64,000 nucleotides of DNA from an uncultured Steroidobacter sp. (GCA_938008435.1 CALLKK010000011.1:173146-237145), one strand, 5' to 3'. Numbered from the stretch's first letter, positions 42,779-51,875 are shown. A program made the numbers and translations. The notes: generated from the sequence alone by a model not told the origin.

Positions 42779-44071
42779 ATGCAGGTCTCGGTAGAAGCGA
42801 TCGGTACGCTCGAACGCCGGATGGAAGTACAGGTTCCGGCGGCACGCATCGAGCAAGCGGTGAATGAACGGCTGCAGCAGCTCAGCCGAACCGTGCGTCT
42901 CAAGGGGTTTCGCCCTGGGAAGGTGCCGGTCAAGGTCGTGCGTCAGCAGTTCGGGGAGCAGGTGCGTCAGGAGGTGGTCGGCGACGTCGTGCAGCGCAGC
43001 TTCGCCGAGGCCGTCACGCAGGAAAAGCTGAAGCCGGCCGGCGGTCCGAAGATCGAGACCATCGAAGCGCCTCAGGGCAGCGACCTTAAGTATCGCGCGA
43101 CGTTCGAGGTCGTACCGGAGATCGAGCTCAAGGGAATCGAGGGCATGGAAGTGTCGCGGCCGGTGGTGGAAGTCACTCAGGCCGACATCGACGCGATGAT
43201 CGAGAACCTGCGTCAGCAGCGCGCTGAGTACGTGCCGGTCGAGCGCGAGGCCCGCGAAACCGATCGCGTGATCGTCGACTTCGACGGCACCATCGACGGG
43301 CTCGCCTTCGATGGCGGCAAGGGCGAGGACGTACCGGTCGTGCTCGGCGAAAAGCGCATGCTGGAGTCGTTCGAAACGGCGCTCTACGGCACGCGTGCAG
43401 GCGAGCAGAAGGTCGTCGAGCTCACCTTCCCCGAGGACTTTCCTCCGACCACGGCGGGCAAGCAGGCGCGCTTCGACGTGAAGATCAAGGCGGTCGAAGA
43501 GCGGCGTCTACCCGAAGTCGACGAGGAGTTCGCGAAGTCCTTCGGTATCGAAGAAGGCGGCGTCGAGCGGCTCAGGGAGGAGGTGAAGGAGAACATGGAG
43601 CGCGAGCTCGCCGAAGCCGTGCGCGCGCGCCTGAAGAAGCAGGTCTTGGACGGGCTTCTGGCCGCCAATCCGATCGAGCTGCCGAAGTCGATGGTCGATG
43701 TGCAGGTGCGCGAGCTGCAGATCGATGCGGCACGCCGCATCGGGGCGCGCGACGCCTCGCAGATTCCGCCGGCCGAGAACTTCACGGAGCTCGCGCGGCG
43801 GCGCGTGGCGCTCACGTTGCTCGTGACCGAGCTTGTCCAGCGCGCCAATCTGCAAGTCGATCAGGCCAAGGTGCAGGCGCGCTTCGAGGATCTCGCGGCG
43901 CAGCTGCCGGATCCGCAGCAGGCGCTGCAGGCCTACCGCTCGAACCCGCAGTTGCAACGTCAAATGGAAGCGGCGGTGCTCGAAGACCAGGTTATCGACT
44001 GGGTGCTCGAGCGCGCTCGCATCACCGACACGCCGTCGACCTTCAAGGAAGTGATGAATTTCGGCGCGTGA
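42779..44071 (+). CDS. tig: Trigger factor
   Basis: 430-residue ribosome-associated chaperone. The N-terminal ribosome-binding domain has the signature LKGFRPGKVPVKVVRQQFG. A FKBP-type isomerase domain (about 155-245) contains DRVIVDFDGTIDGLAFDGGK and LTFPEDFPPTTAGKQARFDV. The C-terminal helical arms (about 250-430) form the substrate cradle. Length equals E. coli TF (432 aa). Start ATG at 42779 follows a long inverted repeat. Followed by clpP, clpX and lon, the usual proteostasis cluster. Confidence 0.97.
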   Translation: MQVSVEAIGTLERRMEVQVPAARIEQAVNERLQQLSRTVRLKGFRPGKVPVKVVRQQFGEQVRQEVVGDVVQRSFAEAVTQEKLKPAGGPKIETIEAPQGSDLKYRATFEVVPEIELKGIEGMEVSRPVVEVTQADIDAMIENLRQQRAEYVPVEREARETDRVIVDFDGTIDGLAFDGGKGEDVPVVLGEKRMLESFETALYGTRAGEQKVVELTFPEDFPPTTAGKQARFDVKIKAVEERRLPEVDEEFAKSFGIEEGGVERLREEVKENMERELAEAVRARLKKQVLDGLLAANPIELPKSMVDVQVRELQIDAARRIGARDASQIPPAENFTELARRRVALTLLVTELVQRANLQVDQAKVQARFEDLAAQLPDPQQALQAYRSNPQLQRQMEAAVLEDQVIDWVLERARITDTPSTFKEVMNFGA

Positions 44072-44082
44072 ATGGCCGAATC

Positions 44083-44118
44083 GGTGCGCCGGCGGTCCGA
44101 AAGGGTTGCCGGCGCGCC
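44083..44118 (+). terminator. Hairpin between tig and clpP
   Basis: GGTGCGCCGGC (44083-44093) and GCCGGCGCGCC (44108-44118) form an 11-bp stem (one wobble pair) with a 14-nt loop, 11 bp after the tig stop. Without a U-tract it may attenuate or mark an mRNA processing site and not act as a full stop. Confidence 0.45.
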
Positions 44119-44195
44119 CGGACAGATCCATTCTGCCTAGCCGAGCGCCGGATGCACTCGTTACACTCGAAATCACCCAATTCAACCCAATACAA

Positions 44196-44813
44196 ATGGC
44201 AGCTATGAATCTCGTCCCAATGGTCGTCGAGCAAACGGCTCGCGGCGAACGCGCATACGACATCTACTCGCGCCTGCTGAAGGAGCGGGTGATCTTCATC
44301 GTGGGGCCCATCGAGGACCATATGGCGAACCTCGTAGTGGCTCAGCTCCTGTTCCTCGAGTCCGAGAACCCCGAGAAGGACATCGCGCTGTACATCAACT
44401 CCCCGGGCGGTTCGGTGACGGCGGGGCTGTCGATCTACGACACCATGCAGTTCATCAAGCCGGACGTGAGCACGATGTGCATCGGCCAGGCCTCCAGCAT
44501 GGCGGCCGTGCTCCTGGCGGGCGGGGCGAAGGGCAAGCGCTATTGCCTGCCGCATTCGCGGATCATGATCCATCAGCCGCTCGCCGGCTTTCAGGGGCAG
44601 GCGTCGGACATCGACATCCACGCTCGCGAGGTCCTCGAGACGCGCGACCGGCTCAACCGGATTCTGTCCAAGCACACCGGCCAGACGATCGAGAAGATCC
44701 GCCAGGACACGGACCGCGACTACTTCATGGGCGGGGAGGCCGCTGTGCAGTACGGTCTGATCGACAAGGTGATGGAACGCCGTGTCGACATCGGGGCTGC
44801 GACCGCTAAGTGA
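44196..44813 (+). CDS. clpP: ATP-dependent Clp protease proteolytic subunit
   Basis: 205-residue serine protease that forms the 14-mer ClpP barrel fed by ClpX. Catalytic Ser in IGQASSMAAVLLAGG, His in LPHSRIMIHQPL, and Asp in the C-terminal QDTDRDYFM region. The mature N-terminus probably starts near NLVPMVVEQTARGERAYDIYS, as in E. coli after propeptide removal. ATG at 44196 (MAAMNLVP) or 44205 could be used; no strong ribosome-binding site is seen before either. The frame remains open upstream to 44106 without homology. clpX follows after 150 bp. Confidence 0.96.
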   Translation: MAAMNLVPMVVEQTARGERAYDIYSRLLKERVIFIVGPIEDHMANLVVAQLLFLESENPEKDIALYINSPGGSVTAGLSIYDTMQFIKPDVSTMCIGQASSMAAVLLAGGAKGKRYCLPHSRIMIHQPLAGFQGQASDIDIHAREVLETRDRLNRILSKHTGQTIEKIRQDTDRDYFMGGEAAVQYGLIDKVMERRVDIGAATAK

Positions 44814-44873
44814 TTAAGTCGCATAGGGTTTTCTCCGACTTTGACACTGTTTGCCGCGACCGCGCCGGGCGTC

Positions 44874-44902
44874 TTTGCAGGCTACTGGGGACGCGTGATA
44901 TA
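44874..44902 (+). promoter_or_regulatory. Putative clpX promoter
   Basis: TTTGCA (44874-44879) and GATATA (44897-44902) are 17 bp apart, about 60 bp upstream of clpX, within an AT-richer patch (GTGATATATAG). A moderate sigma70 match only. A perfect TTGACA at 44841 has no -10 partner at the right distance. Confidence 0.4.
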
Positions 44903-44963
44903 TAGCGTCGGACATCGTTCGTCGTGCACGACGATGTCCGTGCCGAACTATTGAGGGTCATTC

Positions 44964-46283
44964 ATGTCGGACGATTCCCGCAGCAAACACGACGACGGCA
45001 AGTTGCTGTACTGCTCCTTCTGCGGCAAGAGCCAGCACGAAGTGCGCAAGCTGATCGCCGGTCCGTCGGTGTTCGTGTGCGACGAGTGCGTCGAGCTCTG
45101 CAACGACATCATTCGCGAAGAGCTCGAGGAGCGCGCGGAGCGCACGCGCGACAAGCTGCCTCGCCCCCACGAGATCAAGAAGGTGTTGGACGAGTACGTG
45201 ATCGGCCAGCACCGCGCCAAGAAGGTGCTGTCGGTTGCGGTCTACAACCACTATAAGCGCCTGCAGACCAAGAGCTCCGACCAGCGTTCGAAGGACGACG
45301 TCGAGCTCGCCAAGAGCAACATCCTGCTGATCGGTCCGACCGGATGCGGCAAGACGCTGCTTGCCGAGACTCTGGCGCGACTGCTCAACGTGCCGTTCAC
45401 GATTGCCGACGCCACTACGCTCACCGAAGCGGGTTACGTCGGCGAAGACGTCGAGAACATCATCCAGAAGCTCTTGCAGAAGTGCGATTACGACGTCGAG
45501 AAGGCGCAGACCGGCATCGTCTACATCGATGAGATCGACAAGATCTCGCGCAAGTCGGACAACCCCTCGATCACCCGCGACGTCTCGGGTGAGGGCGTCC
45601 AGCAGGCGCTGCTCAAGTTGATCGAAGGGACGATTGCCTCCGTGCCTCCGCAAGGCGGGCGCAAGCATCCGCAGCAGGAGTTCTTGCAGGTCGATACGAC
45701 GAACATTCTGTTCATCTGCGGCGGCGCCTTTGCGGGCCTCGAGAAGATCATTCTCAACCGCACGCAGAAGACGGGTATCGGCTTCACGGCCGACGTTCGT
45801 CAGCAGAACGAGCGTGCGCACGGCAGCGACATTTTCCATGACGTCGAGCCGGAGGACCTGATCAAGTACGGTCTGATCCCAGAGTTCGTCGGCCGCCTGC
45901 CCGTGGTGGCAACGCTCGATGAGCTGGATGAGGACGCGCTCGTCTCGATTCTGGTCGAGCCGAAGAACGCGCTCAGCAAGCAGTACCGCAAGCTCTTCGA
46001 GATGGAGGGTGTCGAGCTCGAGTTCCGCCCCGAGGCGTTGCGTGCCGTGGCACGCAAGGCCATGCAGCGCAAGACCGGCGCACGCGGGCTGCGCACCATC
46101 TTGGAAAACGTGCTGCTCGAAACCATGTATGAGTTGCCGTCGTTGCGTAACGTGCAGAAGGTCGTTGTCGACGAGGCAGTCATCCTTGGTGAGAGCAAGC
46201 CATATGTGCTGTACGGTCCGGGCGAAGATGCGCGCCTGTCGAATGTCGAGGAGCGGCGCCCGACCGGCAGCGATCATCCCTGA
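44964..46283 (+). CDS. clpX: ATP-dependent Clp protease ATP-binding subunit ClpX
   Basis: 439-residue AAA+ unfoldase that delivers ssrA-tagged and other substrates to ClpP. The N-terminal zinc-binding domain has Cys17/Cys20 (YCSFC) and Cys39/Cys42 (CDEC). Walker A GPTGCGKTLLAET, Walker B VYIDEIDKI, and sensor 2 KTGARGLRTILE are visible. The pore loop GYVGEDVE and the IGF loop region that docks ClpP (KTGIGFTADV) are present. Start ATG at 44964, after its own leader; a strong terminator follows. Confidence 0.98.
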   Translation: MSDDSRSKHDDGKLLYCSFCGKSQHEVRKLIAGPSVFVCDECVELCNDIIREELEERAERTRDKLPRPHEIKKVLDEYVIGQHRAKKVLSVAVYNHYKRLQTKSSDQRSKDDVELAKSNILLIGPTGCGKTLLAETLARLLNVPFTIADATTLTEAGYVGEDVENIIQKLLQKCDYDVEKAQTGIVYIDEIDKISRKSDNPSITRDVSGEGVQQALLKLIEGTIASVPPQGGRKHPQQEFLQVDTTNILFICGGAFAGLEKIILNRTQKTGIGFTADVRQQNERAHGSDIFHDVEPEDLIKYGLIPEFVGRLPVVATLDELDEDALVSILVEPKNALSKQYRKLFEMEGVELEFRPEALRAVARKAMQRKTGARGLRTILENVLLETMYELPSLRNVQKVVVDEAVILGESKPYVLYGPGEDARLSNVEERRPTGSDHP

Positions 46284-46384
46284 GACGGCCACGGTGCGCG
46301 GACGGTGCGTTGTAGCCCGTCCGAGCCGTCGCAGCACAGCGCCGCTGGCGCGCAACTGCCGCACCATTTCCGTCTGTGTGAGTG

Positions 46385-46410
46385 AAAGGCGCCCTCTGGG
46401 CGCCTTTTTT
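46385..46410 (+). terminator. Rho-independent terminator after clpX
   Basis: AAAGGCGCCC (46385-46394), loop TCT, GGGCGCCTTT (46398-46407) followed by TTT: a 10-bp stem plus T-run, 101 bp after the clpX stop. One of the clearest intrinsic terminators in the window. The rest of the 318-bp clpX-lon gap shows no open reading frame or convincing promoter. Confidence 0.88.
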
Positions 46411-46601
46411 CTTACTCGAGGCGGGCCCTTGGAGGAGGCACAATCAGATGCTTCCTCAATTTCCCATTCGTTATGTGACGGATCGCCAAAAGCGAGAGCT
46501 TTTGAGGTCCTTGCGAGGTAGCGACGCCGCGGCCGATCCGGTATGTTGGCTCTGACGCCTTCTCGTTCCTCTTTTATCGCAAGCACGCCAAAGGTATTCG
46601 C

Positions 46602-49052
46602 GTGAGCACTGAGACCCCAGAAACCGATCAACAGACCACGACCGGCCCCACCACGCTTCCGGTGCTGCCGCTGCGCGACGTCGTGGTCTATCCGCACATG
46701 GTCATCCCGTTGTTCGTCGGGCGCGAGAAGTCGATCCTGGCGCTCGATCAGGCCATGCGCGCCGGCAAGCAAATCTTGCTCGTGGCGCAGAAGCAGGCCG
46801 ACGTGGACGACCCTGGTCCGCAAGACCTTTATCGCCTGGGCACCATCGCGACGATCCTGCAGCTGCTCAAGCTGCCCGACGGGACCGTGAAGGTGCTCGT
46901 GGAAGGCGTGGAGCGCGCCAAGATCGAGAAGCTCATCAGCGGACCGTTCTTCACCGCCGAGATCAGCCCGTACAAGGACATCGAGCAGTACGACGAGCGC
47001 GAAATGGACGTGCTTACGCGCTCGGTGACCTCGCAGTTCGAACAGTACGTCAAGCTCAATCGCAAGATTCCGCCGGAGGTGCTGACGGCCCTTGCCGGCA
47101 TCGAGCAGCCGGGGCGGCTCGCCGACAACGTGGCGGCGCACATGTCGCTCAAGCTCGATGCCAAGCAGAAGGTGCTCGAGATCCAAGACGTGCGCAAACG
47201 CCTCGAGCACATCCTCGCGCTCATCGAAGGCGAGATGGACGTGCTGCAGATCGAGAAGCGCATTCGCGGCCGCGTCAAGCAGCAGATGGAGAAGAGCCAG
47301 CGCGAGTACTACCTGAATGAGCAGATGAAGGCCATTCAGAAGGAGCTCGGCGAGATCGAGGACGCGCCGAACGAGATCGCGGAGCTCGAGCAGCGCATCG
47401 CGAAGGCGGGCATGCCGAAAGAGGCGCGCGACAAGGCGACTTCAGAGCTCAACAAGCTCAAGCTCATGTCGCCGATGTCCGCCGAGGCGACGGTCGTACG
47501 CAACTACATCGATTGGCTCGTCAAGTGCCCGTGGAAGAAGAAGACCAAGGTGCACAACGACATTGCCTTCGCCGAGAAGGTGCTTGATGAAGACCATTAC
47601 GGCCTGGAGAAGGTGAAGGAACGGATCATCGAGTACCTCGCCGTGCAGCAGCGCGTGAAGACGCTCAAGGGACCGATCCTGTGCTTGGTCGGCCCGCCGG
47701 GCGTCGGCAAGACCTCGCTCGGTCAATCGATTGCGCGCGCAACCAACCGCAAGTTCGTGCGCATGTCATTGGGCGGCGTGCGCGATGAAGCCGAGATCCG
47801 CGGCCATCGCCGCACGTACATCGGCTCGATGCCGGGCAAGATCATCCAGAACATGGTGAAGACGGGCGTCCACAATCCGCTGTTCTTGCTCGACGAGGTC
47901 GACAAGATGGCGATGGACTTCCGCGGCGATCCGTCGTCCGCACTGCTCGAGGTGCTCGATCCGGAGCAGAACTCCACGTTCAACGATCACTACCTCGAGG
48001 TCGATTTCGACCTGTCCGAGGTCATGTTCGTGTGCACGGCGAACAGCCTGAACATTCCGGCGCCGCTGCTCGATCGCATGGAAGTCATTCGGCTGCCCGG
48101 TTACACCGAGGACGAGAAGCTCGCCATCGCGCGGCGCTATCTCTTGCCGAAGCAGATGAAGCAGAACGGCTTGAAGGACGAAGAGCTGAAAGTGTCGGAT
48201 GCGGCGCTGCTCGACATCATTCGCTACTACACGCGCGAAGCCGGCGTGCGCAATCTCGAGCGCGAGATCTCGAAGATCTGCCGCAAGTCGGTCAAACAGC
48301 TGCTAGCGAAGCCGGAGACGAAAGTCGTCAACGTGACACCGAAGAATCTGAGCGCCTTCCTCGGCGTGCGTCGATTCCGCTACGGCCGCGCGGAGGAGCA
48401 GGATCAGATCGGCCAAGTGACCGGTCTTGCCTGGACGGAAGTGGGCGGCGAGTTGCTCACCATCGAAGCCGCCGTCGTACCGGGCAAGGGCAAGCTGACT
48501 CACACGGGTCAGCTCGGCGAAGTCATGCAGGAGTCGATTCAGGCTGCAATGACCGTCGTGCGCAGCCGCGCGAGCGTGCTCGGTCTCGAGCCCGACTTCT
48601 ACCAGAAGACGGATGTGCATATTCACGTGCCGGAAGGTGCGACGCCAAAGGACGGTCCGAGCGCGGGTATCGGCATGTGTACGGCGCTCGTGTCTGCGTT
48701 GACGAAGGTGCCGGTGCGCTCCGATGTTGCAATGACGGGAGAGATCACGCTGCGCGGTCAGGTGCTGCCCATCGGCGGTCTGAAGGAGAAGCTGCTGGCG
48801 GCGCATCGCGGCGGCATTCGCACGGTGCTGATCCCCGACGACAACACGAAGGATCTCGCAGACATCCCGCAGAACATCAAGGACAATCTGGAGATCAAGC
48901 CGGTCAAGTGGATCGACGAAGTGCTGGAGGTTGCGCTCAAAGGCATTCCGGCGCCCGTGGGAGCCGCAAGCTCTCCGCCGACGCGCAGCTCCGAGAAGCC
49001 GCGCGCTCGGCGCATCGCAAAACGCAACAACAAGCACGCGCGTGCGCATTGA
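46602..49052 (+). CDS. lon: ATP-dependent protease Lon
   Basis: 816-residue cytoplasmic protease for damaged and regulatory proteins. The N-terminal substrate domain starts LPVLPLRDVVVYPHMVIPL; the AAA+ module has Walker A GPPGVGKTSLGQ, LGGVRDEAEIRGHRRTY and LLDEVDKM. The protease domain carries the Ser-Lys dyad in TPKDGPSAGIGMCTAL and LPIGGLKEKLLAAHR. The C-terminus ends in a basic tail (RRIAKRNNKHARAH) not found in E. coli Lon (784 aa), which accounts for much of the added length. Start is GTG at 46602. A terminator isolates it from clpX. Confidence 0.97.
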   Translation: MSTETPETDQQTTTGPTTLPVLPLRDVVVYPHMVIPLFVGREKSILALDQAMRAGKQILLVAQKQADVDDPGPQDLYRLGTIATILQLLKLPDGTVKVLVEGVERAKIEKLISGPFFTAEISPYKDIEQYDEREMDVLTRSVTSQFEQYVKLNRKIPPEVLTALAGIEQPGRLADNVAAHMSLKLDAKQKVLEIQDVRKRLEHILALIEGEMDVLQIEKRIRGRVKQQMEKSQREYYLNEQMKAIQKELGEIEDAPNEIAELEQRIAKAGMPKEARDKATSELNKLKLMSPMSAEATVVRNYIDWLVKCPWKKKTKVHNDIAFAEKVLDEDHYGLEKVKERIIEYLAVQQRVKTLKGPILCLVGPPGVGKTSLGQSIARATNRKFVRMSLGGVRDEAEIRGHRRTYIGSMPGKIIQNMVKTGVHNPLFLLDEVDKMAMDFRGDPSSALLEVLDPEQNSTFNDHYLEVDFDLSEVMFVCTANSLNIPAPLLDRMEVIRLPGYTEDEKLAIARRYLLPKQMKQNGLKDEELKVSDAALLDIIRYYTREAGVRNLEREISKICRKSVKQLLAKPETKVVNVTPKNLSAFLGVRRFRYGRAEEQDQIGQVTGLAWTEVGGELLTIEAAVVPGKGKLTHTGQLGEVMQESIQAAMTVVRSRASVLGLEPDFYQKTDVHIHVPEGATPKDGPSAGIGMCTALVSALTKVPVRSDVAMTGEITLRGQVLPIGGLKEKLLAAHRGGIRTVLIPDDNTKDLADIPQNIKDNLEIKPVKWIDEVLEVALKGIPAPVGAASSPPTRSSEKPRARRIAKRNNKHARAH

Positions 49053-49144
49053 CACGGCTCTCGCAGTACGTGAGGCAGCGCGACGTTTGCGGTTGACGGC
49101 GAACGGGTTTTCGTAATCGACAGCGGTGTGGGGCAAGGAAGCGG

Positions 49145-49174
49145 TTGACCCTGTCTTGGGGCGACTGCTATAAC
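49145..49174 (+). promoter_or_regulatory. sigma70-type promoter of hupB
   Basis: -35 TTGACC (49145-49150) and -10 TATAAC (49169-49174), 18 bp apart, with TGC before the -10 box (extended -10). Start would be near 49181, giving a leader of about 45 nt to the HU gene at 49227. A strong promoter suits an abundant nucleoid protein. Confidence 0.72.
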
Positions 49175-49226
49175 GCGCCCCCGCTGCCCACCGTGGCGAA
49201 ACGCACGGAAACAGAAGGAATCGGAC

Positions 49227-49499
49227 ATGAACAAAGCCGAGTTGATCGACGCGGTCAGCGCACAAACCGGGCTGCAGAAGACGGATGCTGCGCGCGCTGT
49301 CGATGCCGTGTTCGAGGCGATCACGGGGGCGCTGAAGGCCGGCGATTCGGTATCGGTGGTCGGCTTCGGAACGTTCGTGGTGAAGTCGCGCGCGGCGCGA
49401 TCCGGCCGTAATCCTCGCACGGGGGAGACGATCGAAATCGCTGCGAGCAAAGTGCCCGGATTCAAGGCTGGCAAGGCGCTAAAGGATGCTGTAAATTAG
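49227..49499 (+). CDS. hupB: DNA-binding protein HU-beta
   Basis: 90-residue HU family nucleoid protein. MNKAELIDAVSAQTGLQKTD is the typical N-terminal helix pair; GFGTFVVKSRAARSGRNPRTG contains the beta-arm with the DNA-intercalating Pro; the end is VPGFKAGKALKDAVN. AAGGAAT before the ATG provides the ribosome-binding site. Location after lon and before tRNA-Val equals hupB in Pseudomonas; its own promoter lies at 49145. Confidence 0.97.
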   Translation: MNKAELIDAVSAQTGLQKTDAARAVDAVFEAITGALKAGDSVSVVGFGTFVVKSRAARSGRNPRTGETIEIAASKVPGFKAGKALKDAVN

Positions 49500-49532
49500 C
49501 GCGCCTTTCGCAGGGCGCTCCCTTGAGGGGCG

Positions 49533-49605
49533 CTGTGCAAAGTGTAAAGTGCGACGTTAAAATTGATGTTTCTACTTCGCACGTCACAGCCTACACTTTG
49601 CACAG
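49533..49605. repeat. Inverted repeat between hupB and tRNA-Val (CACAGCCTAC family)
   Basis: CTGTGCAAAGTGTA opens the left arm (49533-49557) and its inverse TACACTTTGCACAG closes the right arm (49581-49605); 21 of 25 positions pair, with a 23-nt AT-rich loop. The right arm contains CACAGCCTAC (49585-49594). It may also act as the hupB 3' end, although it lacks a U-tract. Confidence 0.7.
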
Positions 49606-49609
49606 AGCA

Positions 49610-49684
49610 GGGTGCTTAGCTCAGCGGTAGAGCGTCGCCCTTACAAGGCGAATGTCGTGGGTTCGATCCCCTCAGCACCCACCA
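49610..49684 (+). tRNA. tRNA-Val (anticodon TAC)
   Basis: 75-nt cloverleaf, acceptor GGGTGCT/AGCACCC, anticodon stem TCGCC/GGCGA around loop CTTACAA, encoded CCA. It starts five bases after the inverted repeat. Confidence 0.97.
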
Positions 49685-49722
49685 ACGCCTTGCCTGCCGT
49701 AGTGCATGTTGGTTCAAAACGC

Positions 49723-49799
49723 GGAGCGGTAGTTCAGCTGGTTAGAATACCGGCCTGTCACGCCGGGGGTCGCGGGTTCGAGTCCCGTCCGCTCCGCCA
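49723..49799 (+). tRNA. tRNA-Asp (anticodon GTC)
   Basis: 77-nt cloverleaf, acceptor GGAGCGG/CCGCTCC, anticodon stem CCGGC/GCCGG around loop CTGTCAC, discriminator G and encoded CCA. Together with tRNA-Val it separates hupB and ppiD, as in Pseudomonas. Confidence 0.97.
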
Positions 49800-49879
49800 T
49801 TTTCTCGACGCTTGCGCGAACAGCCGTCCAAGGCCACTTCGACGTCTGAACGCGGGCATGCCTACATCATTCTAAGAAC

Positions 49880-51781
49880 ATGCTCCAAACCATACGCGAC
49901 AAGATCACCGGTTGGGTCGCAGGCATCTTCCTCGCAGTCATCGCCATCGTCTTCATCTTCTGGGGGATCGATTTCCGCACGGCCGCAGTGACCTACGCGG
50001 CGAAAGTGGACGGCGAGCGCATCTCGGCGGAGGAAGTGCGCCGCGTGTGGCAACAGCAGCAGTCGCGTCTGCAGCAGATGCTGCGCGCCGAGCTGCCGGA
50101 TGAGCTCGTCAGGTCGCAGCAAAGCGCCATCCTCGATCAGTTCGTGCGCCAGTCGTTGCTCCGGCAGCGCGCCGAGGATGTCGGCTTGCGTGTCTCCGAC
50201 GAGGCGCTTGCCCAGCGCATCATCGAGATGCCCGAGTTTCAGGTCGACGGGCGTTTCTCGAAGGATCGCTACAACGCGTTGCTGCGCGGCGCGGGCCTCA
50301 GCGAGGCGCGCTTCGAGTCCGATCTGCGCACTCAATTGCTCATCGAACAGCTGCAGAATGGCGTCATCGACTCGGCGTTCGTAGTTCCGTACGAGCTCGA
50401 TCGGCGGTTCGCATTGGAGCGGCAACGGCGCGAAGTCGACTATGCACTGGTCGCCGCGAACGACTTTTTGAGCACGATCACGCTGACGGACGAGGACATC
50501 GAGAAGTTCTACGAGGAGTACAAGGACGAATACATGCTCCCGGAGAAGGTCGATCTCGAGTATCTCGAGCTCAAGCGTGACCGTGCGGCCGGCGCCGTCG
50601 AAGTGAGCGAGGAGGCTCTGCGGCAGTACTACGAGCAGATCAAGGATGAAAGGTACCTGGCGCCCGAGCAGCGTCGAGCCCGCCATATTCTGATCACGGC
50701 GAGCGACGGACTCGATGACGCCGCCGCGGAGAAGCTTGCTGCCGACCTGGTGGCAAAGATTCAGGGCGGTGCCGATTTCGCACAACTCGCGAAGCAGCAC
50801 TCTAAGGATCCCGGTTCGGCCGCGCAGGGCGGCGACCTCGGTTGGGCCGAGCGCGGCATGTTCGTCGGGCCCTTCGAAGAGGCGCTCTTCGCCATGTCGC
50901 CGGGCGAAGTGCGCGGTCCCGTCAAGACGCCTTTCGGTTACCACATCATCAAGCTGGAGGAAGTCGAGGCTGGGCACGTGCGTTCGTTCGAGGAAGTACG
51001 CGCAGAGCTCGAAGCCGAGTACCGCAAGGAGCGCTCCGAATCTCTCTTCTACGAGCAGACGCAGAAGCTCGGCGACCTCGCGTTCGAAGCGCTCACGGAG
51101 CTTGAGTCCGTGGCGAGGACGCTGGATCTGCCGCTCAAGACGGTGACGGGCTTTACGCGCGAGGGAAGCGAGGAGCTGCCGGCAAATCGCGAGATCATCG
51201 AGGCTGCCTTCAGTCCAGAAGTGCTGGAAGAGGGGCAGAACAGCCCGCTGATCGCGGTCGACGACGACACCGCCATGGTGTTGCGCGTGACGAACCATGT
51301 GCCGGCGGAACCGAAACCGCTTGCCGATGTGCGCGAGGAGATCGTTGCTCGTCTCAAGACGCAGCGAGCGCGTGAGGCAGCGGCCGCCAAGGGTGCGGAG
51401 GCGCTCGAGCGTCTCAAGAACGGCGAGTCGTGGGAAGAAGCGCTCGCAGCGGTCGGTCTGAAGCCGGTGGGTGGGCGTTTGATCGATCGGCAGGACGGCA
51501 TCGCGCCGACGGCTGTGGTCAGTGCCGCGTTCAGCGTGCCGGTGCGCGACATCTCTGCCGAGAAGCCCTACGTCGGCGGCACCACGACGGTGGATGGCAA
51601 CTATGCCGTCTATCGCGTGACCGAGGTGCAGGACGCCGATCCTGCAGACGAAGTGCCCGATGCCAGATCGACGCGACAGCGCATTGCCGAGCGACAACTC
51701 GGCAACGAGGAGTTCGCCGCCTACCTGCAGGAAGCCGGGCGCAAGGCGGACATCGTGAAGAACGAGAGGGTGTTTGACTAG
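49880..51781 (+). CDS. ppiD: Peptidyl-prolyl cis-trans isomerase D (periplasmic chaperone)
   Basis: 633-residue SecYEG-associated periplasmic chaperone anchored by one N-terminal helix (about 12-30, GWVAGIFLAVIAIVFIFWGI). A SurA-N-like helical domain (about 35-200) precedes a parvulin domain (about 270-365): RARHILITASD, FAQLAKQHSKDPGSAAQGGD, LGWAERGMFVGPFEEALFAM and VKTPFGYHIIKLE. The C-terminal domain resembles a second, inactive parvulin module. Length as in E. coli PpiD (623 aa). The last + strand gene before the fabI block; a bidirectional terminator follows. Confidence 0.95.
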   Translation: MLQTIRDKITGWVAGIFLAVIAIVFIFWGIDFRTAAVTYAAKVDGERISAEEVRRVWQQQQSRLQQMLRAELPDELVRSQQSAILDQFVRQSLLRQRAEDVGLRVSDEALAQRIIEMPEFQVDGRFSKDRYNALLRGAGLSEARFESDLRTQLLIEQLQNGVIDSAFVVPYELDRRFALERQRREVDYALVAANDFLSTITLTDEDIEKFYEEYKDEYMLPEKVDLEYLELKRDRAAGAVEVSEEALRQYYEQIKDERYLAPEQRRARHILITASDGLDDAAAEKLAADLVAKIQGGADFAQLAKQHSKDPGSAAQGGDLGWAERGMFVGPFEEALFAMSPGEVRGPVKTPFGYHIIKLEEVEAGHVRSFEEVRAELEAEYRKERSESLFYEQTQKLGDLAFEALTELESVARTLDLPLKTVTGFTREGSEELPANREIIEAAFSPEVLEEGQNSPLIAVDDDTAMVLRVTNHVPAEPKPLADVREEIVARLKTQRAREAAAAKGAEALERLKNGESWEEALAAVGLKPVGGRLIDRQDGIAPTAVVSAAFSVPVRDISAEKPYVGGTTTVDGNYAVYRVTEVQDADPADEVPDARSTRQRIAERQLGNEEFAAYLQEAGRKADIVKNERVFD

Positions 51782-51848
51782 GCTGGGCTGTAGGCGAGCC
51801 GAGCGTTGCGTCTCGCTCGATCCTCCAGCCCCAAAGCGTCCAGTGAGC

Positions 51849-51875
51849 AAAAAGGCCGGCAATGCCGGCCTTTTT
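51849..51875. terminator. Bidirectional terminator after ppiD
   Basis: AAAAAGGCCGGC (51849-51860), loop AAT, GCCGGCCTTTTT (51864-51875): a perfect 12-bp stem with A-run and T-run, so it can stop transcription from ppiD (+) and from fabI (-). Confidence 0.88.

Noticed and set aside
44841..44846. Perfect -35 hexamer TTGACA between clpP and clpX
   Set aside because: The sequence 16-18 bp downstream is GCCGGG-like with no -10 resemblance.
46411..46601. Possible heat-shock (sigma32) promoter for lon around CTTGGA and CCCATT
   Set aside because: The two elements are about 29 bp apart, far more than the accepted spacing.
44958..47210. Open frame of 750 codons on the - strand over clpX and lon
   Set aside because: Runs through the clpX terminator and two conserved genes; no start signal or domain.
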